Source: Neobacillus sp. PS3-34 (lineage in GTDB: Bacteria; Bacillota; Bacilli; Bacillales; Cytobacillaceae). Taken from it: 64,000 bases of DNA. The stretch's first letter is position 1; each line of letters begins with the position of its first letter. The notes under the pieces are model-generated. The model had not been told where the DNA came from. It searched no databases and saw only the letters and a program-made list of their open reading frames with translations. Of the stretch, positions 8,250 through 18,130 are shown in pieces. Location of the stretch: the NCBI RefSeq assembly GCF_030915465.1, contig NZ_CP133267.1:248001-312000 (forward strand). The letters run 5' to 3'. The position numbers and the translations under genes were made by a program.

Positions 8250-8810
8250 TTAACGCACCTTTGAATAAATGCATGTGTCTCTTAGTTCAGATCCTGTCAC
8301 AGAAACGGAATCACTTTTTAAAATTGCATCCAGATTAAATTGAAGCCTTTCTGCTACTGCTCGGCTTTTTATATTTTTCGCATCACAAAGAATTTCAACC
8401 CGGCGTGCATCTAGAAGGTTAAAGGCAAATTCAGTGATGGCATCAACTGCTTCTGTTATGTATCCATTTCCGCTGTAGCGTGAATCAATCCAGTACCCGA
8501 TCTCCATCTTTGGCACTTCCCACTCGATTCGGTGCAGACCCGAAGACGCGACGAGTTCACCCGTTTCTTTTAAAAAGACGAGCAGCCTCAGATCCTCACG
8601 TGTTAAAAACTTTGCATGTGCTTCTCTTATATTGGCTTCGACATCCTGCTCGGTCTGTTCCTTATGGGCAAATGGCATAAATGGCTTTAACTCCTCCAAA
8701 GATGCGTGAATTGCTTCATAAACCGCTTTCCCATCGCCGGGCTTCGGCATTCTGATCAGCAGGCGTTCCGTTGTAAACTCTGTTGGAAAATCCTTTAATA
8801 TTGGTTTCAA
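8250..8810 (-). CDS. GNAT acetyltransferase, RimJ/RimL type
   Basis: This 186-residue protein starts FTTERLLIRMPKPGDG, the typical opening of RimJ/RimL-like GNATs. It continues with GLHRIEWEVPKMEIGYWIDSRYSGNGYITEA (acetyl-CoA loop) and ARRVEILCDAKNIKSRAVAERLQF. Family members acetylate protein N-termini (ribosomal L7/L12, S5) or small molecules; the target here is unknown. It is the first gene of a three-gene unit with an APH(6)-type kinase and another GNAT. AGGGAGAGGAAC stands just before the ATG. Confidence 0.87.
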   Translation of the reverse strand: MKPILKDFPTEFTTERLLIRMPKPGDGKAVYEAIHASLEELKPFMPFAHKEQTEQDVEANIREAHAKFLTREDLRLLVFLKETGELVASSGLHRIEWEVPKMEIGYWIDSRYSGNGYITEAVDAITEFAFNLLDARRVEILCDAKNIKSRAVAERLQFNLDAILKSDSVSVTGSELRDTCIYSKVR

Positions 8811-8854
8811 TTTGTTCCTCTCCCTTGTGAATTCGTTTGACCAAATTTTTAAGT

Positions 8855-8877
8855 AAAAAACCCAGCAATTTGCCGGG
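8855..8877 (-). terminator. Rho-independent terminator of the PPOX gene
   Basis: Read on the minus strand, CCCGGCA/TGCTGGG pair across a short AAT loop and run straight into TTTTTT. It lies ~80 bases past the stop of the upstream flavoprotein gene. Confidence 0.8.
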
Positions 8878-8956
8878 CGACAGTATCTTATGTTTTTATG
8901 ACTTAAAGTGGATCATACAGGCTGGCCACTCCTGACCTTATGATAATATGATTCGA

Positions 8957-9595
8957 TTAATATAAGCGTGTCTTATAGCCTTCTTTCAGGCTTACATCAA
9001 TTTCCTCTGCACTTTGGCCACAGATTTTAGCGTGATCAGCAAGAATTTGAGCAGCCCATGGCAAAGCATCCTTTTCAGGCCATGTTTCAGGCTTCCATAA
9101 ACCAGAACGGATGGTTGATTTGGCACAGTGTATAAAGCATTCTTCCACTTCTACACCAATCCCAATTAAAGGCTTGTTACCCTCTACCGCCATCTTTTCC
9201 AGCAAATGATTGTCTTGAACCAAAACAGCTTTTCCGTTCACCCGCAGCGTTTCCCCCATGCCAGGTATTAAAAACAAAAGGCCAACATTCGGATTATCTA
9301 GAATATTTAACATAGAGTCCGCCCTGCGGTTGCCTTTCCTTTCAGGAATGACCAGTTGTTTTTCGTTCAATACATGAACAAAACCGGGCTGATCACCACG
9401 TGGGGAAACATCCTCTTTTCCCTTCAAATTTGAGGTAGCCATTAAGAGAAACGGCGATTTCGAAATAAAATTACGGCAATGCTTATCCAAATGGTCAATG
9501 ACCTTTTTCTCAGCCAGTTCACGTGGCGCTCCGAGGATCGCACGCAAATCATCCTTATTCTTTATGATGTTTTGAAAGGTTTCCGTTTTAAACAT
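8957..9595 (-). CDS. Pyridoxamine 5'-phosphate oxidase-family (PPOX) FMN protein, MSMEG_1061-like
   Basis: A 212-residue split-barrel flavin protein. The N-terminal half has FISKSPFLLMATSN and DVSPRGDQPGFVHV, the FMN-side strands of PPOX proteins, then LVIPERKGNRRADSMLNIL and NPNVGLLFLIPGMGETLRVNGKA. The C-terminal part (FIHCAKSTIRSGLWKPETWP) matches the MSMEG_1061 subgroup of general-stress FMN proteins. The reaction is unknown; such proteins bind FMN or F420 and act on small molecules. Single-gene unit with its own terminator. Confidence 0.85.
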   Translation of the reverse strand: MFKTETFQNIIKNKDDLRAILGAPRELAEKKVIDHLDKHCRNFISKSPFLLMATSNLKGKEDVSPRGDQPGFVHVLNEKQLVIPERKGNRRADSMLNILDNPNVGLLFLIPGMGETLRVNGKAVLVQDNHLLEKMAVEGNKPLIGIGVEVEECFIHCAKSTIRSGLWKPETWPEKDALPWAAQILADHAKICGQSAEEIDVSLKEGYKTRLY

Positions 9596-9763
9596 TCTTT
9601 TCCCCCAGGATTATTAGTTTACTTCCATCTTGGCTTATTGTATTTTCTCCTGTCAATCCATTTTTTGAATTTTCGGATTTGGATATTCTTTTCGGAGTCG
9701 TTAATTTCCTTGTGAAAAGGGTAAAGTAAACCATCAAGTGAAATTGAAGGGAGACAAGCTAAT

Positions 9764-10119
9764 ATGTTCATTGTTTACTTAAGCGTTGCCCTTATTGTTG
9801 GATCGCTGGCATTCCTTGGATGGTATGCCTACAAAACCTTTAAAGAGACAAGCCTGCAATAAACGAGGTTAATCACACAATTGTACGGGTTCAACAGAAA
9901 ACGAATTCGATAAAAGCTGAAACAACCGTTTTAACACAAAACCAACAGGAGCTGATGGCGGATATCGAATATAAAAAGCAGGCAGTCACCTCCACAATCA
10001 ATGAAGCTAAACAAACAGCCGCTTCCGTTAAGCATTTATTTAAAATCAAACCACTCACAATGGTTGAGAGGAAAACAAGAAAAAGAAAATCAAAGTTGAG
10101 AACAATCCAAACTCATTAG
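9764..10119 (+). pseudogene. DUF948-type membrane-anchored protein, one-base frameshift
   Basis: From ATG 9764 (AAGGGAG upstream) the frame codes for an N-terminal membrane anchor (FIVYLSVALIVGSLAFLGWY) and then TFKET before a TAA at 9859. Adding one base near 9845 (ACAAGCCTG to ACAAAGCCTG or ACAAGGCCTG) restores a frame that runs to TAG at 10117. It encodes NEVNHTIVRVQQKTNSI, TQNQQELMADIEYKKQAV and a basic tail, which is the DUF948/YtxG-like layout (one TM helix plus coiled coil). The break is either an assembly error or a recent mutation. The function of this family is not established. Confidence 0.65.
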
Positions 10120-10126
10120 TATAAAG

Positions 10127-10182
10127 AAAGGCTTCCTAAATCGTGTCTGACGATGACCGATTTTAGGAAGCCTTTATTTTTG
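10127..10182 (+). terminator. Bidirectional terminator between convergent genes
   Basis: AAAGGCTTCCTAAATCG pairs with CGATTTTAGGAAGCCTTT across a ~14-base loop and is followed by ATTTTTG on the plus side. It separates the DUF948-type gene from the convergent molybdenum hydroxylase operon. Confidence 0.8.
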
Positions 10183-10276
10183 ATACGGATTACATTTATT
10201 TTTTCAAAAAAAATGAGTTCGAACCATTTATGCACGTATTCCCGCGTGTAGCCATTGAAACTCTGCTTTCCTCCTT

Positions 10277-10750
10277 TCATTCACCTGCTCCTCTTCCTCC
10301 TCCCTTTAGCACCTCTTTTATAGCCGTTTCAATTTCTTCATAACCAGTGCAGCGGCAGATATTCGATTTGAGCCATTCTTTAATCTTCTTATCATCAGCG
10401 TCGGGGTGATGATGGATGAGGGAGTGGCAGTTCATGATAAATCCAGGTGTACAGTAGCCGCACTGAAATGCAAAATGCTCTACGAAAGCTTTTTGAATGG
10501 GGGTATCTTTCAAGCCTTCGATTGTGGTAATTTCCTTGCCGGCTGCCTCGACAGCGAGCATTAAACACGATTTCATCGGCCAGCCGTCTATATTTACGGT
10601 GCAGGCGCCACAGTCACCGTTTAAGCAGCCCGGCTTAGAACCAGTCATCCCAAGCCTTCCCCTTAAGATGAATAACACCGTGTCTGCCGACCGAACTGTC
10701 ACACTTCTTTCCTCTCCATTTATTTTTAAAATAAGATTTTGTGCCTTCAT
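10277..10750 (-). CDS. (2Fe-2S) subunit of a xanthine dehydrogenase-family molybdenum hydroxylase
   Basis: 157 residues with both iron-sulfur domains of the CoxS/PucE/XdhC type. The plant-ferredoxin-like cluster is GCLNGDCGACTV plus a downstream Cys in KSCLML. The helical second cluster domain carries FQCGYCTPGFIM and NICRCTGYEEI. It relays electrons from the Mo centre to FAD. Its start overlaps the stop of the FAD subunit by four bases (ATGA). It is the last gene of the operon. This subunit is intact, unlike the large subunit. Confidence 0.93.
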   Translation of the reverse strand: MKAQNLILKINGEERSVTVRSADTVLFILRGRLGMTGSKPGCLNGDCGACTVNIDGWPMKSCLMLAVEAAGKEITTIEGLKDTPIQKAFVEHFAFQCGYCTPGFIMNCHSLIHHHPDADDKKIKEWLKSNICRCTGYEEIETAIKEVLKGGGRGAGE

Positions 10751-11592
10751 GCCTTCAGACCCACTCCTCCCAAACGAGCGAGGATATCATGGAGTACGTT
10801 TTTCAAAACAAACCTTCTGTACTCCTTCGATCCCTCCACATCATTCAAAACAGGCTCTGGTACTACTTTCAGTGCAGCCGCCACGCGTTCCTCCACACCA
10901 AGTTGTTCATTATTTAAAGCTGCCTCCATTTTTTCCGACCGGAATGGAAATGGACAAAATCCGCTCACCGCCAGCCTAATACCATCTCCACCTTTCAACG
11001 CCGCCACGGTCACAAGCGGATAGCCTGTTTCCCATTGCTGCCGCCTTTTGATGTGTACAAATGGGGCGTCTATCCATTTTCTTTCCGTAATCAGCTGGAC
11101 AAGGAATTCACCGTTTTTCAGCTGCAGCTTTTCATTAAATGCCTCGCCAATTTTACGCGCCGTTATCCCTTCCGTACCAGCAATGATGGCGATGCTGTCA
11201 GCTAGCAAAAAGGGAAGAACCGCTTCTCTGTAAAAAATTTTCGCTCCTATATTTCCGCCTAAAGTGATTTTGCCTCGAGATGTATGGTCTGCTACTTCAC
11301 TTGCCGTTTGTGTTAATAATGGAAAGTGGTTCGCTTCTTCTATTTCAGTTAAGGAAAGTGAGCTGCCCACCACCAGCACATTATCCGCAAACCCCATTGC
11401 TCTGCATTCGGGGATTTTTTTCAAGTCAATTACTGCCTCGGTATACGCCATATTCAAACGCGCCAGAGTAATCAATTCCGTTCCGCCAGAATAATAGTAA
11501 GGTTTTTTCCCTTTTTTATCCTGTTCCTGAAAAAGTGAGATAGCTTCCTGCAGCGTCTTTGGCAAAAAATAATCAAAATCAAAGGGAATCAT
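10747..11592 (-). CDS. FAD-binding subunit of a xanthine dehydrogenase-family hydroxylase
   Basis: About 281 residues of the CoxM/PucC type. The protein opens with IPFDFDYFLPKTLQEAISLF. The FAD pyrophosphate loop YYSGGTELI (usual form AGGTDLL) follows near residue 40. The second FAD segment is GKITLGGNIGAKI (usual TIGGNI), and the CO_deh_flav C-terminal domain ends the protein. The start at 11592 sits in the ATGA overlap with the large subunit stop and has GGAGGG upstream. It passes electrons from the 2Fe-2S clusters to NAD or another acceptor. Confidence 0.92.
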   Translation of the reverse strand: MIPFDFDYFLPKTLQEAISLFQEQDKKGKKPYYYSGGTELITLARLNMAYTEAVIDLKKIPECRAMGFADNVLVVGSSLSLTEIEEANHFPLLTQTASEVADHTSRGKITLGGNIGAKIFYREAVLPFLLADSIAIIAGTEGITARKIGEAFNEKLQLKNGEFLVQLITERKWIDAPFVHIKRRQQWETGYPLVTVAALKGGDGIRLAVSGFCPFPFRSEKMEAALNNEQLGVEERVAAALKVVPEPVLNDVEGSKEYRRFVLKNVLHDILARLGGVGLKA

Positions 11593-13908
11593 CGGGGTTT
11601 TCCCTCCTTCGACCGCCAAATCAGCTCAGGTGTCAACGGCAAATGATGAAGGGAAACACCTGCTGCCCTTGATAAAGCGTTACCTAGCGCCCCCGGCATT
11701 CCAAGCAGACCGTGCTCACCGACCCCTCGGGCTCCAAATGGGGCATCAAGCTGCGGCGTTTCTACAAAATCAACCATAAACTTCGGATGCTCACTGTAGT
11801 GCAGCGGCAGATACGTCCTCAGTTGCGGGTTCATTACCCTACCCAGTTCATCGAACACAAAGGTTTCGCGTCCGGCGAACGACAGCCCCATACTCATCGC
11901 ACCCATCACCTGGCCCCTGCCGCTTTTTCATTCAGAACCCTGCCAATATCGATTACTGAAACAGCCTTTAATAATTTGTACGTATAATCCCTTTTATCGA
12001 ACTCAATTTCAACTCCATGAGCGGTCACAGTCCATTCCGGTCCGGGTACTCCTTCACCGGTATCCGGATTTAAATGGGTCATCCCTCTTAGAATGTATTT
12101 TCCATGCCCGGTAATCTGTCCGCCAATTGAATTGCCATTGGGATATTCATAGCCATAAGCTATCTCTTTAAAATGGACCCCCTTATCCGGATCGTCGCGC
12201 AGAAACACTCTGCTGTCCGCCACCTCAAGGTCTTCAGCCGGGACTTTTAATACAATGGATGCGATCTCCTTTAACTGGCGGATGACATCGTCCGCCGCCT
12301 GGAGCAATGCCTTTCCAGCCATGAAGGTACCACGGCTGGCGACCGTTTTCCAGTGTTCCGGAGTGGTTTGAGTATCGATTTCCATTCGGACATAGATATG
12401 ATCAACGTCCATTTTTAAACGTTCCGCAAGCATTTGTGCAAGGACGGTTTTTGTTGCTGTTCCGATTTCAATCACACCCGACATTAAGTTAAGAGTTCCG
12501 TCTGGATTAAAGGTCAGGATGACACCTGATGGGGCATTCGGATCGATCGTGGATGTTTTCCAGCTGCAGCTGATTCCTTTAACCCTTACATGCCGTTCAT
12601 CCAGCTCAATGACTTCTCCTTCATCCCAGTCGATTAATTCTCTTAATCTTTCGATGCACTTTGGCAGATTTCCGAGAATGCTGCTGTTTAAAAGAACTCT
12701 TGTAGGAGTGCGATTACCCGGTAGAATGGCATTCAGTAAACGAAGCTCAAGTGGGTCCATTCCTAATTTCTTCGCTAGCAGGTCCATCGTCCTTTCAATC
12801 GCAAACGAAAGCTCTGAATGGCTGAATCCCCTGAAAGGCGCTGCATACGGGTGATTGGTGTACATGCAGAAGGAATCACATTTCACATTTTCTATATTGT
12901 AAGGACCTGTGCAATCAGCCGCCCCTGCCCTTGTCAGGTCAATCGCTTTATCCGAGTAGGCACCACCATCCCATAAAAAGCGAATTTCAGCGGCTTTTAT
13001 TTTTCCGTTGCGGTCCGCACCGAGCTTGATGTTCGCATCCAGCCCGATATGGCAGGGCGATGTCAAAATATCTTCCTCTCTTGTATTTAGCAGTTTAACC
13101 GGCCTGCCGCCAACCGCCTTGGAGGCAAGATACGCCAAAATTTCAAGCTGGACAGAAGCTTTTCCCCCATACGCCCCACCGACGAGCGGAGTGTTGACCA
13201 CGATTTTCCCAATTTCCTCACCAAAATAGTCACTGATGAGTCTTTTGACCATATAGGGAGCCTGGGAGGAAGTGGTGATTAGGATTTTTCCATCCTGCTG
13301 AATTTCAGCAATGGAGCACCGGGTTTCCATGGCAACGTGATCGGATGGCGCCAAAGAGAAGGAGGCTTCTACTACTTCCTCACTCTCACTCCATGCATTC
13401 TCCATGTTTCCCTTCCGTATTTTCACATGTGTCGCAATGTTCGTTCCTGGTACGGGGTAGCTGTCCTCATCCTTTTTGTAATCCCCGAGACGTTCATGGA
13501 CTAGCGGTGCCCCTGACTGAAAGGCCTGCGTGGGCGAATTCACAACTGGCAGCTTTTCATAATCAACCTTTATCAAGTCGGCTGCTTTTTTTGCCAGATA
13601 CGGATTATCTGCTACTACAAGAACAACCGGTTCACCATGATAACGGACCTTTCCGGTTGCAAGCGGGGCCGGTCACGGATTGCTTCACCGATGAGGGGGT
13701 AGCTCCCACCGGTTACGATGGCACGGACCCCTGCCATCCTGGCAGCATCAGCCGTATGGATGCGGGTTATTTTGGCATGGCCAAAAGGGCTGGTGACCAT
13801 GTTGACATGAAGGAGACCTGTAAACTGAATATCATTCGTATAGCGTGACTGGCCTGTCACCTTTTCCAACGCTTCTTTCCGAATCACACTCTTCCCGACG
13901 GTTTTCAA
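11589..13908 (-). pseudogene. Molybdopterin-binding large subunit of xanthine dehydrogenase-family hydroxylase, two frame breaks
   Basis: Read across two one-base gaps this is a ~770-residue Mo subunit (PucD/CoxL/XdhA family). From TTG 13908 it runs TVGKSVIRKEALEKVTGQSRYTND. The first break lies in the run at 13665-13670: one more C gives PPLATGKVRYHGEPVV. The middle part holds the Mo-cofactor segments (APFRGFSHSELSFAIE, GVIEIGTATKTVLAQ). The second break is at 11912-11917, after which GAMSMGLSFAGRE and the C-terminal FGARGVGEHGLLGMPGAL (catalytic Glu region) follow. Substrate is uncertain; purines are likely from the adjacent PucA/PucB-like genes. The reading continues perfectly on both sides of each break, which points to assembly error. 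Confidence 0.85.
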
Positions 13909-14511
13909 CTCTCTCCCCCTTAACAAATCATGATAATCCTCAAACGTATCCGCATCCCTAAAATAGAAGGACGGAAAAGCGATTTTCCTCACATCTTCCG
14001 CATTCCTTAAAAGTTGCCGTCCTCCCTCATCACCTTCAAGCTTTAATAAAGCAGGAAAAAAATGCTGCGGGAACAAAACTGGCGGCTTGCACATTCCACC
14101 AACAGCAGCCGACACAATGGACAATCCATCCGATTTCTGAAACTCTTCAATCAACAAATTCAACACAGAATGATCAATGAGTGGCTGGTCTGCCAATAAA
14201 ATCACAACAGCTTTCGCCCCTATTACGACAGCCTCCCTAACCCCTGTTTTCAATGACTCACTTTGTCCTTTTTCCGCATTTTCGCAGATAACCTGCTTCC
14301 ATCCAGTCTTTTTTGAAAAAGGAGCAAGCCAGTGTTGTGGTCCGCTTTGGGTCGTAACGGCGAGCATGAAATCAATATTCGAATCAAGAGCAGCCTGAAA
14401 AGCCCTGCTTCCAAGCATTTCCCCGCCTAGAGGCAGTTCCAGCTTATTTGTTCCCATCCGTGTGCTTTTTCCGGCCGCAAGGTAGACGCCGATTACTCGG
14501 GGACGGTCCAT
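13905..14511 (-). pseudogene. MobA/PucB-like molybdenum cofactor nucleotidyltransferase, fused in frame to the next gene
   Basis: About 201 residues of the NTP_transf_3/MobA fold. The signature VYLAAGKSTRMGTNKLELPLGG begins the protein and VVILLADQPLIDHSVLN supplies the metal-binding Asp. The enzyme family (PucB, MocA-like) attaches a nucleotide, commonly CMP, to molybdopterin for xanthine dehydrogenase-type enzymes. As assembled, the frame runs straight into the large subunit. Removing one G from the five-G run at 13915-13919 would end this protein at TGA 13905-13907, overlapping the large-subunit TTG start. The expected length (~200) then fits B. subtilis PucB. GAAGGT precedes the ATG, which overlaps the XdhC-like gene by 19 bases. 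Confidence 0.8.
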
Positions 14512-15505
14512 AAATACCTTCGGGCAGGTTTATGAGGCTGATGGAGATGTTGAACCATTTCCGCCATAATACTAATCGCAATTTCCTCCGGACCTTGTGC
14601 TCCAATTGGCAGCCCGGCAGGAGAATGGATCCAGGCAGGAATTTCCTTCAGACCGATTAACCGTTCGGTTCTTTCCCTGGCCCTAAAACTCCAAGGTAAC
14701 GAAGTTTTTCTTTTTTTAAAAGTGAAAGCCATTCTTTATCACGTATAAAATGATGGTTCCTAATGATCGCAAAATCATTCCCCGTAAATCTTTCTTTTTT
14801 ATAAATTTCTGCAGGAAAGCCGATTAGAAGCTGGTCCGCATCTGGAAAGTTTCCCTTCTGGCAGTATTCCGCGCGCCAATCACAGACTGCAACCGAAAAA
14901 CCTGCTTTCGCAGCCAGTGACACGAGTGGCTGTGCATCAGTGCCTGCACCGAATACAAATAAACGCGGCTTTGGCAGAAATAACTGATGAAAAACGCCTG
15001 AATCGAACTTGGTTTGTTGTATGCTCGATTCCTCCAGCTTCGTTATAGAATCGTGCCACTGGCCAAAAATTTCACCTTGTTCCGGAACGAATAAATTTTC
15101 AGGTTCCTCCTCCAGCTTTTTCAGGCATAGAACTTGTATGCCCTGATCCAAAAAATTTTTCACCCTTCGAAAATCTTCCTTTTCCTTTTCCCCTACTGGT
15201 TCAAGCAGAATGCGAATCACTCCGTTGCAGCCATTTCCCTGTCCCCATTCCAAATCGGATTCCTTCCTTAGGTCATATTGAACCATTCTGGCTTTCCCTT
15301 CTTGAAAAACCTTTTTGGCGTGATGGGATAAGTCCTGCTCCAGGCAGCCTGCGCTGATCATTCCGTTCTGCGTCCCGTCCTCAAAAAAAAGCATGCAGGA
15401 GCCTTCCTTTTTATAAGCCGATCCTTCCACCTGAATAATGGTAGCGAGTACTGTTTTTAAAACAGCTCGATCCATACGATCAAAAAGCTGATGGAAGTCC
15501 TTCAT
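14493..15505 (-). pseudogene. XdhC/PucA-type molybdenum hydroxylase maturation protein, one-base frameshift
   Basis: About 337 residues when read through one break. The N-terminal XdhC/CoxI domain has TIIQVEGSAYKKEGSCMLFF and NGMISAGCLEQDL. The C-terminal Rossmann domain has LFVFGAGTDAQPLVSLAAKAGF and AIIRNHHFIRDKEWL. At 14679-14683 one missing C splits LGVLGP from RERTERLIGLKEIP and SPAGLPIGAQGPEEIAISI. Proteins of this family bind and sulfurate the Mo cofactor before insertion into xanthine dehydrogenase. The start is the ATG at 15505 behind AGGGGGAG. It is the first gene of the operon, and the ~165 bases upstream form a divergent promoter region shared with cotA. Confidence 0.85.
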
Positions 15506-15671
15506 CTGCACTCCCCCTTTTAAACACAAAATCTCTGATATATGTATATAGGGGGAAAAGCTCTCCTAGAATAAAGAATTTATCTGCAAACTTAATCATG
15601 AAATGCTATCTCTAGGGACGTTTGCATACATTTAAAAAGATGTAAATTTTATAAAAAAGGAGCCATCGTTC

Positions 15672-17241
15672 ATGAAGCTCGAAAAATTTATCGATCCGCT
15701 CCCATTGCCACCAGTTATGAAGCCCGCTTTCAAATCTAAGGAATATACGTACTATGAAGTAAGAATGAGGGAAAACAAGCACAGGTTTCACCGTGACTTG
15801 CCGGAAACAACGATTTGGGGGTATGAAGGACTTTATCCGGGCCGACAATTGAAGTGGAGCAGGGTGAGCTTGTCTATGTCCAATGGATGAATGAGCTTCC
15901 AGACAAGCACTTTTTGCCACTAGATTATACCGTTCACGGGGCTGGCGAGGAGGTGCCGGATGTCAGGACGGTTGTCCATTTACATGGCGGCCGTACTGAG
16001 GAAGATAGTGATGGTTATCCGGATGCCTGGTTTACAAGGAACTTCCAAACCACGGGACCATTTTTCAAAAAAGAGTCTATGAATATCGTAACCTTCAGTC
16101 CGCTCGTAATTTATGGTATCACGATCACGCAATCGGAATAACCCGCTTGAATATTTATGCTGGACTAGTTGGGTTTTATCTTATTCGTAATTCCCGTGAA
16201 CGCTCACTAGCTTTGCCGAAGGGAGATTTCGATCTTCCGTTATTGATTCAGGATAAATCGTTTAAACAGGATGGATCGCTTTTTTATCCGGATCAGCCAA
16301 AAAACAAACTTCAAAAGGTCGTTCCTTCGATCGTGCCCGAATTTTTTGGAGATACAATTCTCGTAAACGGCAAGGTCTGGCCTTATTTGGAGGTGGAGCC
16401 TCGGCGTTATCGGTTCAGGTTTTTAAATGGTTCAAATTCCCGCTATTTCCGGCTGAAATTATCACCAGCCCAATGGTTCTATCTGATTGGTACAGACAGC
16501 GGCTTCATTGAAAAACCAGTCGGCCTTAAAACCATTACCCTCGCTCCGGCAGAGAGAATGGATGTGATTATCGATTTTTCGCAAATGCAAGGGAAAGAGG
16601 TTATTTTAAAAAATAATGCTCCAACTGCTTTTCCAAACGGTGATCCTGTTGACGCGGAAACGACAGGTAATGTGATGCAGTTTAGAGTATCAAAGCCGCT
16701 ATCCAGTCAGGATACGAGCATCATTCCAGAAACTTTCAGGTCGATTCATTGGCTTTCAGAGGCAGCAGCGAGTGTCAGCCGTTTTCTTGAATTAGGCGAA
16801 AGCAAGGATCAATATGGCAGAACAATCATGCTGCTCGACCGAAAAAAATGGGACACTCCTATTTCAGAGAATCCCATTTCCGGTTCGATTGAAATATGGA
16901 ATTTTGTCAATGTCACACCAGACGACCATCCCATCCATTTGCATCTTGTCCAATTTCAAATTCTAGATCGTAGGGCTTTTGATGTAAAGCATTATAAAAA
17001 AACTGGTCGATTGCACTTTACTGGCCCTCCCATACCTGCACATCCCCAGGAGCATGGATGGAAGGATATGGTTCGGACCCCTCCTGACCATGTCACAAGG
17101 ATCATCGTTCCTTTTTTCCCATACACCGGGCAATATGTGTGGCACTGCCATATGCTTGAACACGAAGACTACGAAATGATGCGGCCTTATCGCGTCCTCC
17201 CTGCAAATTTCGGCTATCCTAATTGGATAGGAAAACCTTAA
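15672..17241 (+). pseudogene. cotA: CotA-type multicopper oxidase (spore coat laccase/bilirubin oxidase), two frame breaks
   Basis: The N-terminus (MKLEKFIDPLPLP then SKEYTYYEVRM and HRDLPETTIWGYEGLYPG) is unmistakably CotA-like. All four copper-binding motifs are present: HLHGG, WYHDHA, HPIHLHL and YVWHCHMLEHEDYEMM. The last includes the type 1 copper Cys and axial Met. One missing C at 15839-15843 (GGGCCGACA, expected GGGCCCGACA) and one missing base in the A run at 16067-16072 break the frame; repairing both gives ~523 residues, the usual length (B. subtilis CotA is 513). CotA oxidises phenolics and bilirubin in the outer spore coat. The two breaks are probably assembly errors. It is transcribed divergently from the Mo hydroxylase operon. 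Confidence 0.88.
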
Positions 17242-17249
17242 ACCATGGG

Positions 17250-18099
17250 TCAGCCAAAGCTCTGGGCTGCGATAGCGAATAATGCTCCGTTCCTTGTTGG
17301 CATGGTTTCATTACCTAACATCATAATTGGCGGCTGGCTTACCTGCTGAAAGCCTCTCACTTTTAGAAAGCTGAGGAATTCTTCCTTTCCAGAAGATACA
17401 TCGATCCTGAGCTTACCGGTATGGCCAGTTGCCAACCTTTGAACTAACGAGCATGCCACCGAATCATTGCCAGCAACTATTGGCGCAAGGGTCATGTTAG
17501 CCGGCAGGTAATCGAAAGCCCAAATCCACAAATTTTATCTTCTTTTTCCATCATAACTACACATTCCTTGGCCTGCCTGATCCGTGCCTTTAGGAAGGTC
17601 TCCCTATCGGCACCAGTAGCATCCCGATCGAGTTCAACAAGCACACGAAAGTCCTCTTCCTGGAAAGGACGTATGCTGTAATTTGGTAAATTTTCCGCTG
17701 GGCGGTAGTCATCACAAATCAATTTATGGACGCAATCCACAGCTTTAAAGCCCATTTTTTCATACATTGGCTTTCCATCGGGGGTAGCGATTAGCATGAT
17801 GGAAGCATTACCATTCATACTGTCAATACACCGCTGGGTCACAGACCTTCCAAGGCCAGCCCTCTACTTTCAGGATGTACGATGACTATTCCGATGGAAG
17901 CGAGTTGATTACGATAGGGAATCAGTGCCGCACAGGCAGCAAGCTTCCCCTCTTTATTTCGATAGCCAAAAATGGTCCCTGACGCCATTATCGTTTCAAT
18001 TCCCGCTTGGTCATAATCCCAACCGACCGCTTTGGATAAAGAAATCAATTCACTGATATCATTTTGCGCCATTTTTTCAATTCCATTTAACCTGTCCAT
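17250..18099 (-). pseudogene. Two-domain GNAT acetyltransferase (YitH-like C-terminal domain), two frame breaks
   Basis: Start at ATG 18099 behind AAGGGG. The N-terminal GNAT domain runs LSKAVGWDYDQAGIETIMAS to IGIVIVHPESRGLGLGRSV; the acetyl-CoA loop lies at the first break (one base missing in GGCC at 17854-17857). It continues through MLIATPDGKPMYEKMGFK. A second domain follows (YSIRPFQEEDFRVLVELDRDATG), with a second missing base at 17501-17504, then NMTLAPIVAGND and the C-terminus. The double arrangement matches GNATs with a C-terminal Acetyltransf_18 (YitH/HolE-like) domain. Total is about 283 residues. The target is unknown. Confidence 0.75.
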
Positions 18100-18130
18100 A
18101 AAAAACCCCTTATTCACGAAAAACAGATGA

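Noticed and set aside
10497..14398. Long plus-strand frames opposite the Mo hydroxylase operon
   Set aside because: They are antisense shadows of GC-rich minus-strand genes that have clear family motifs.
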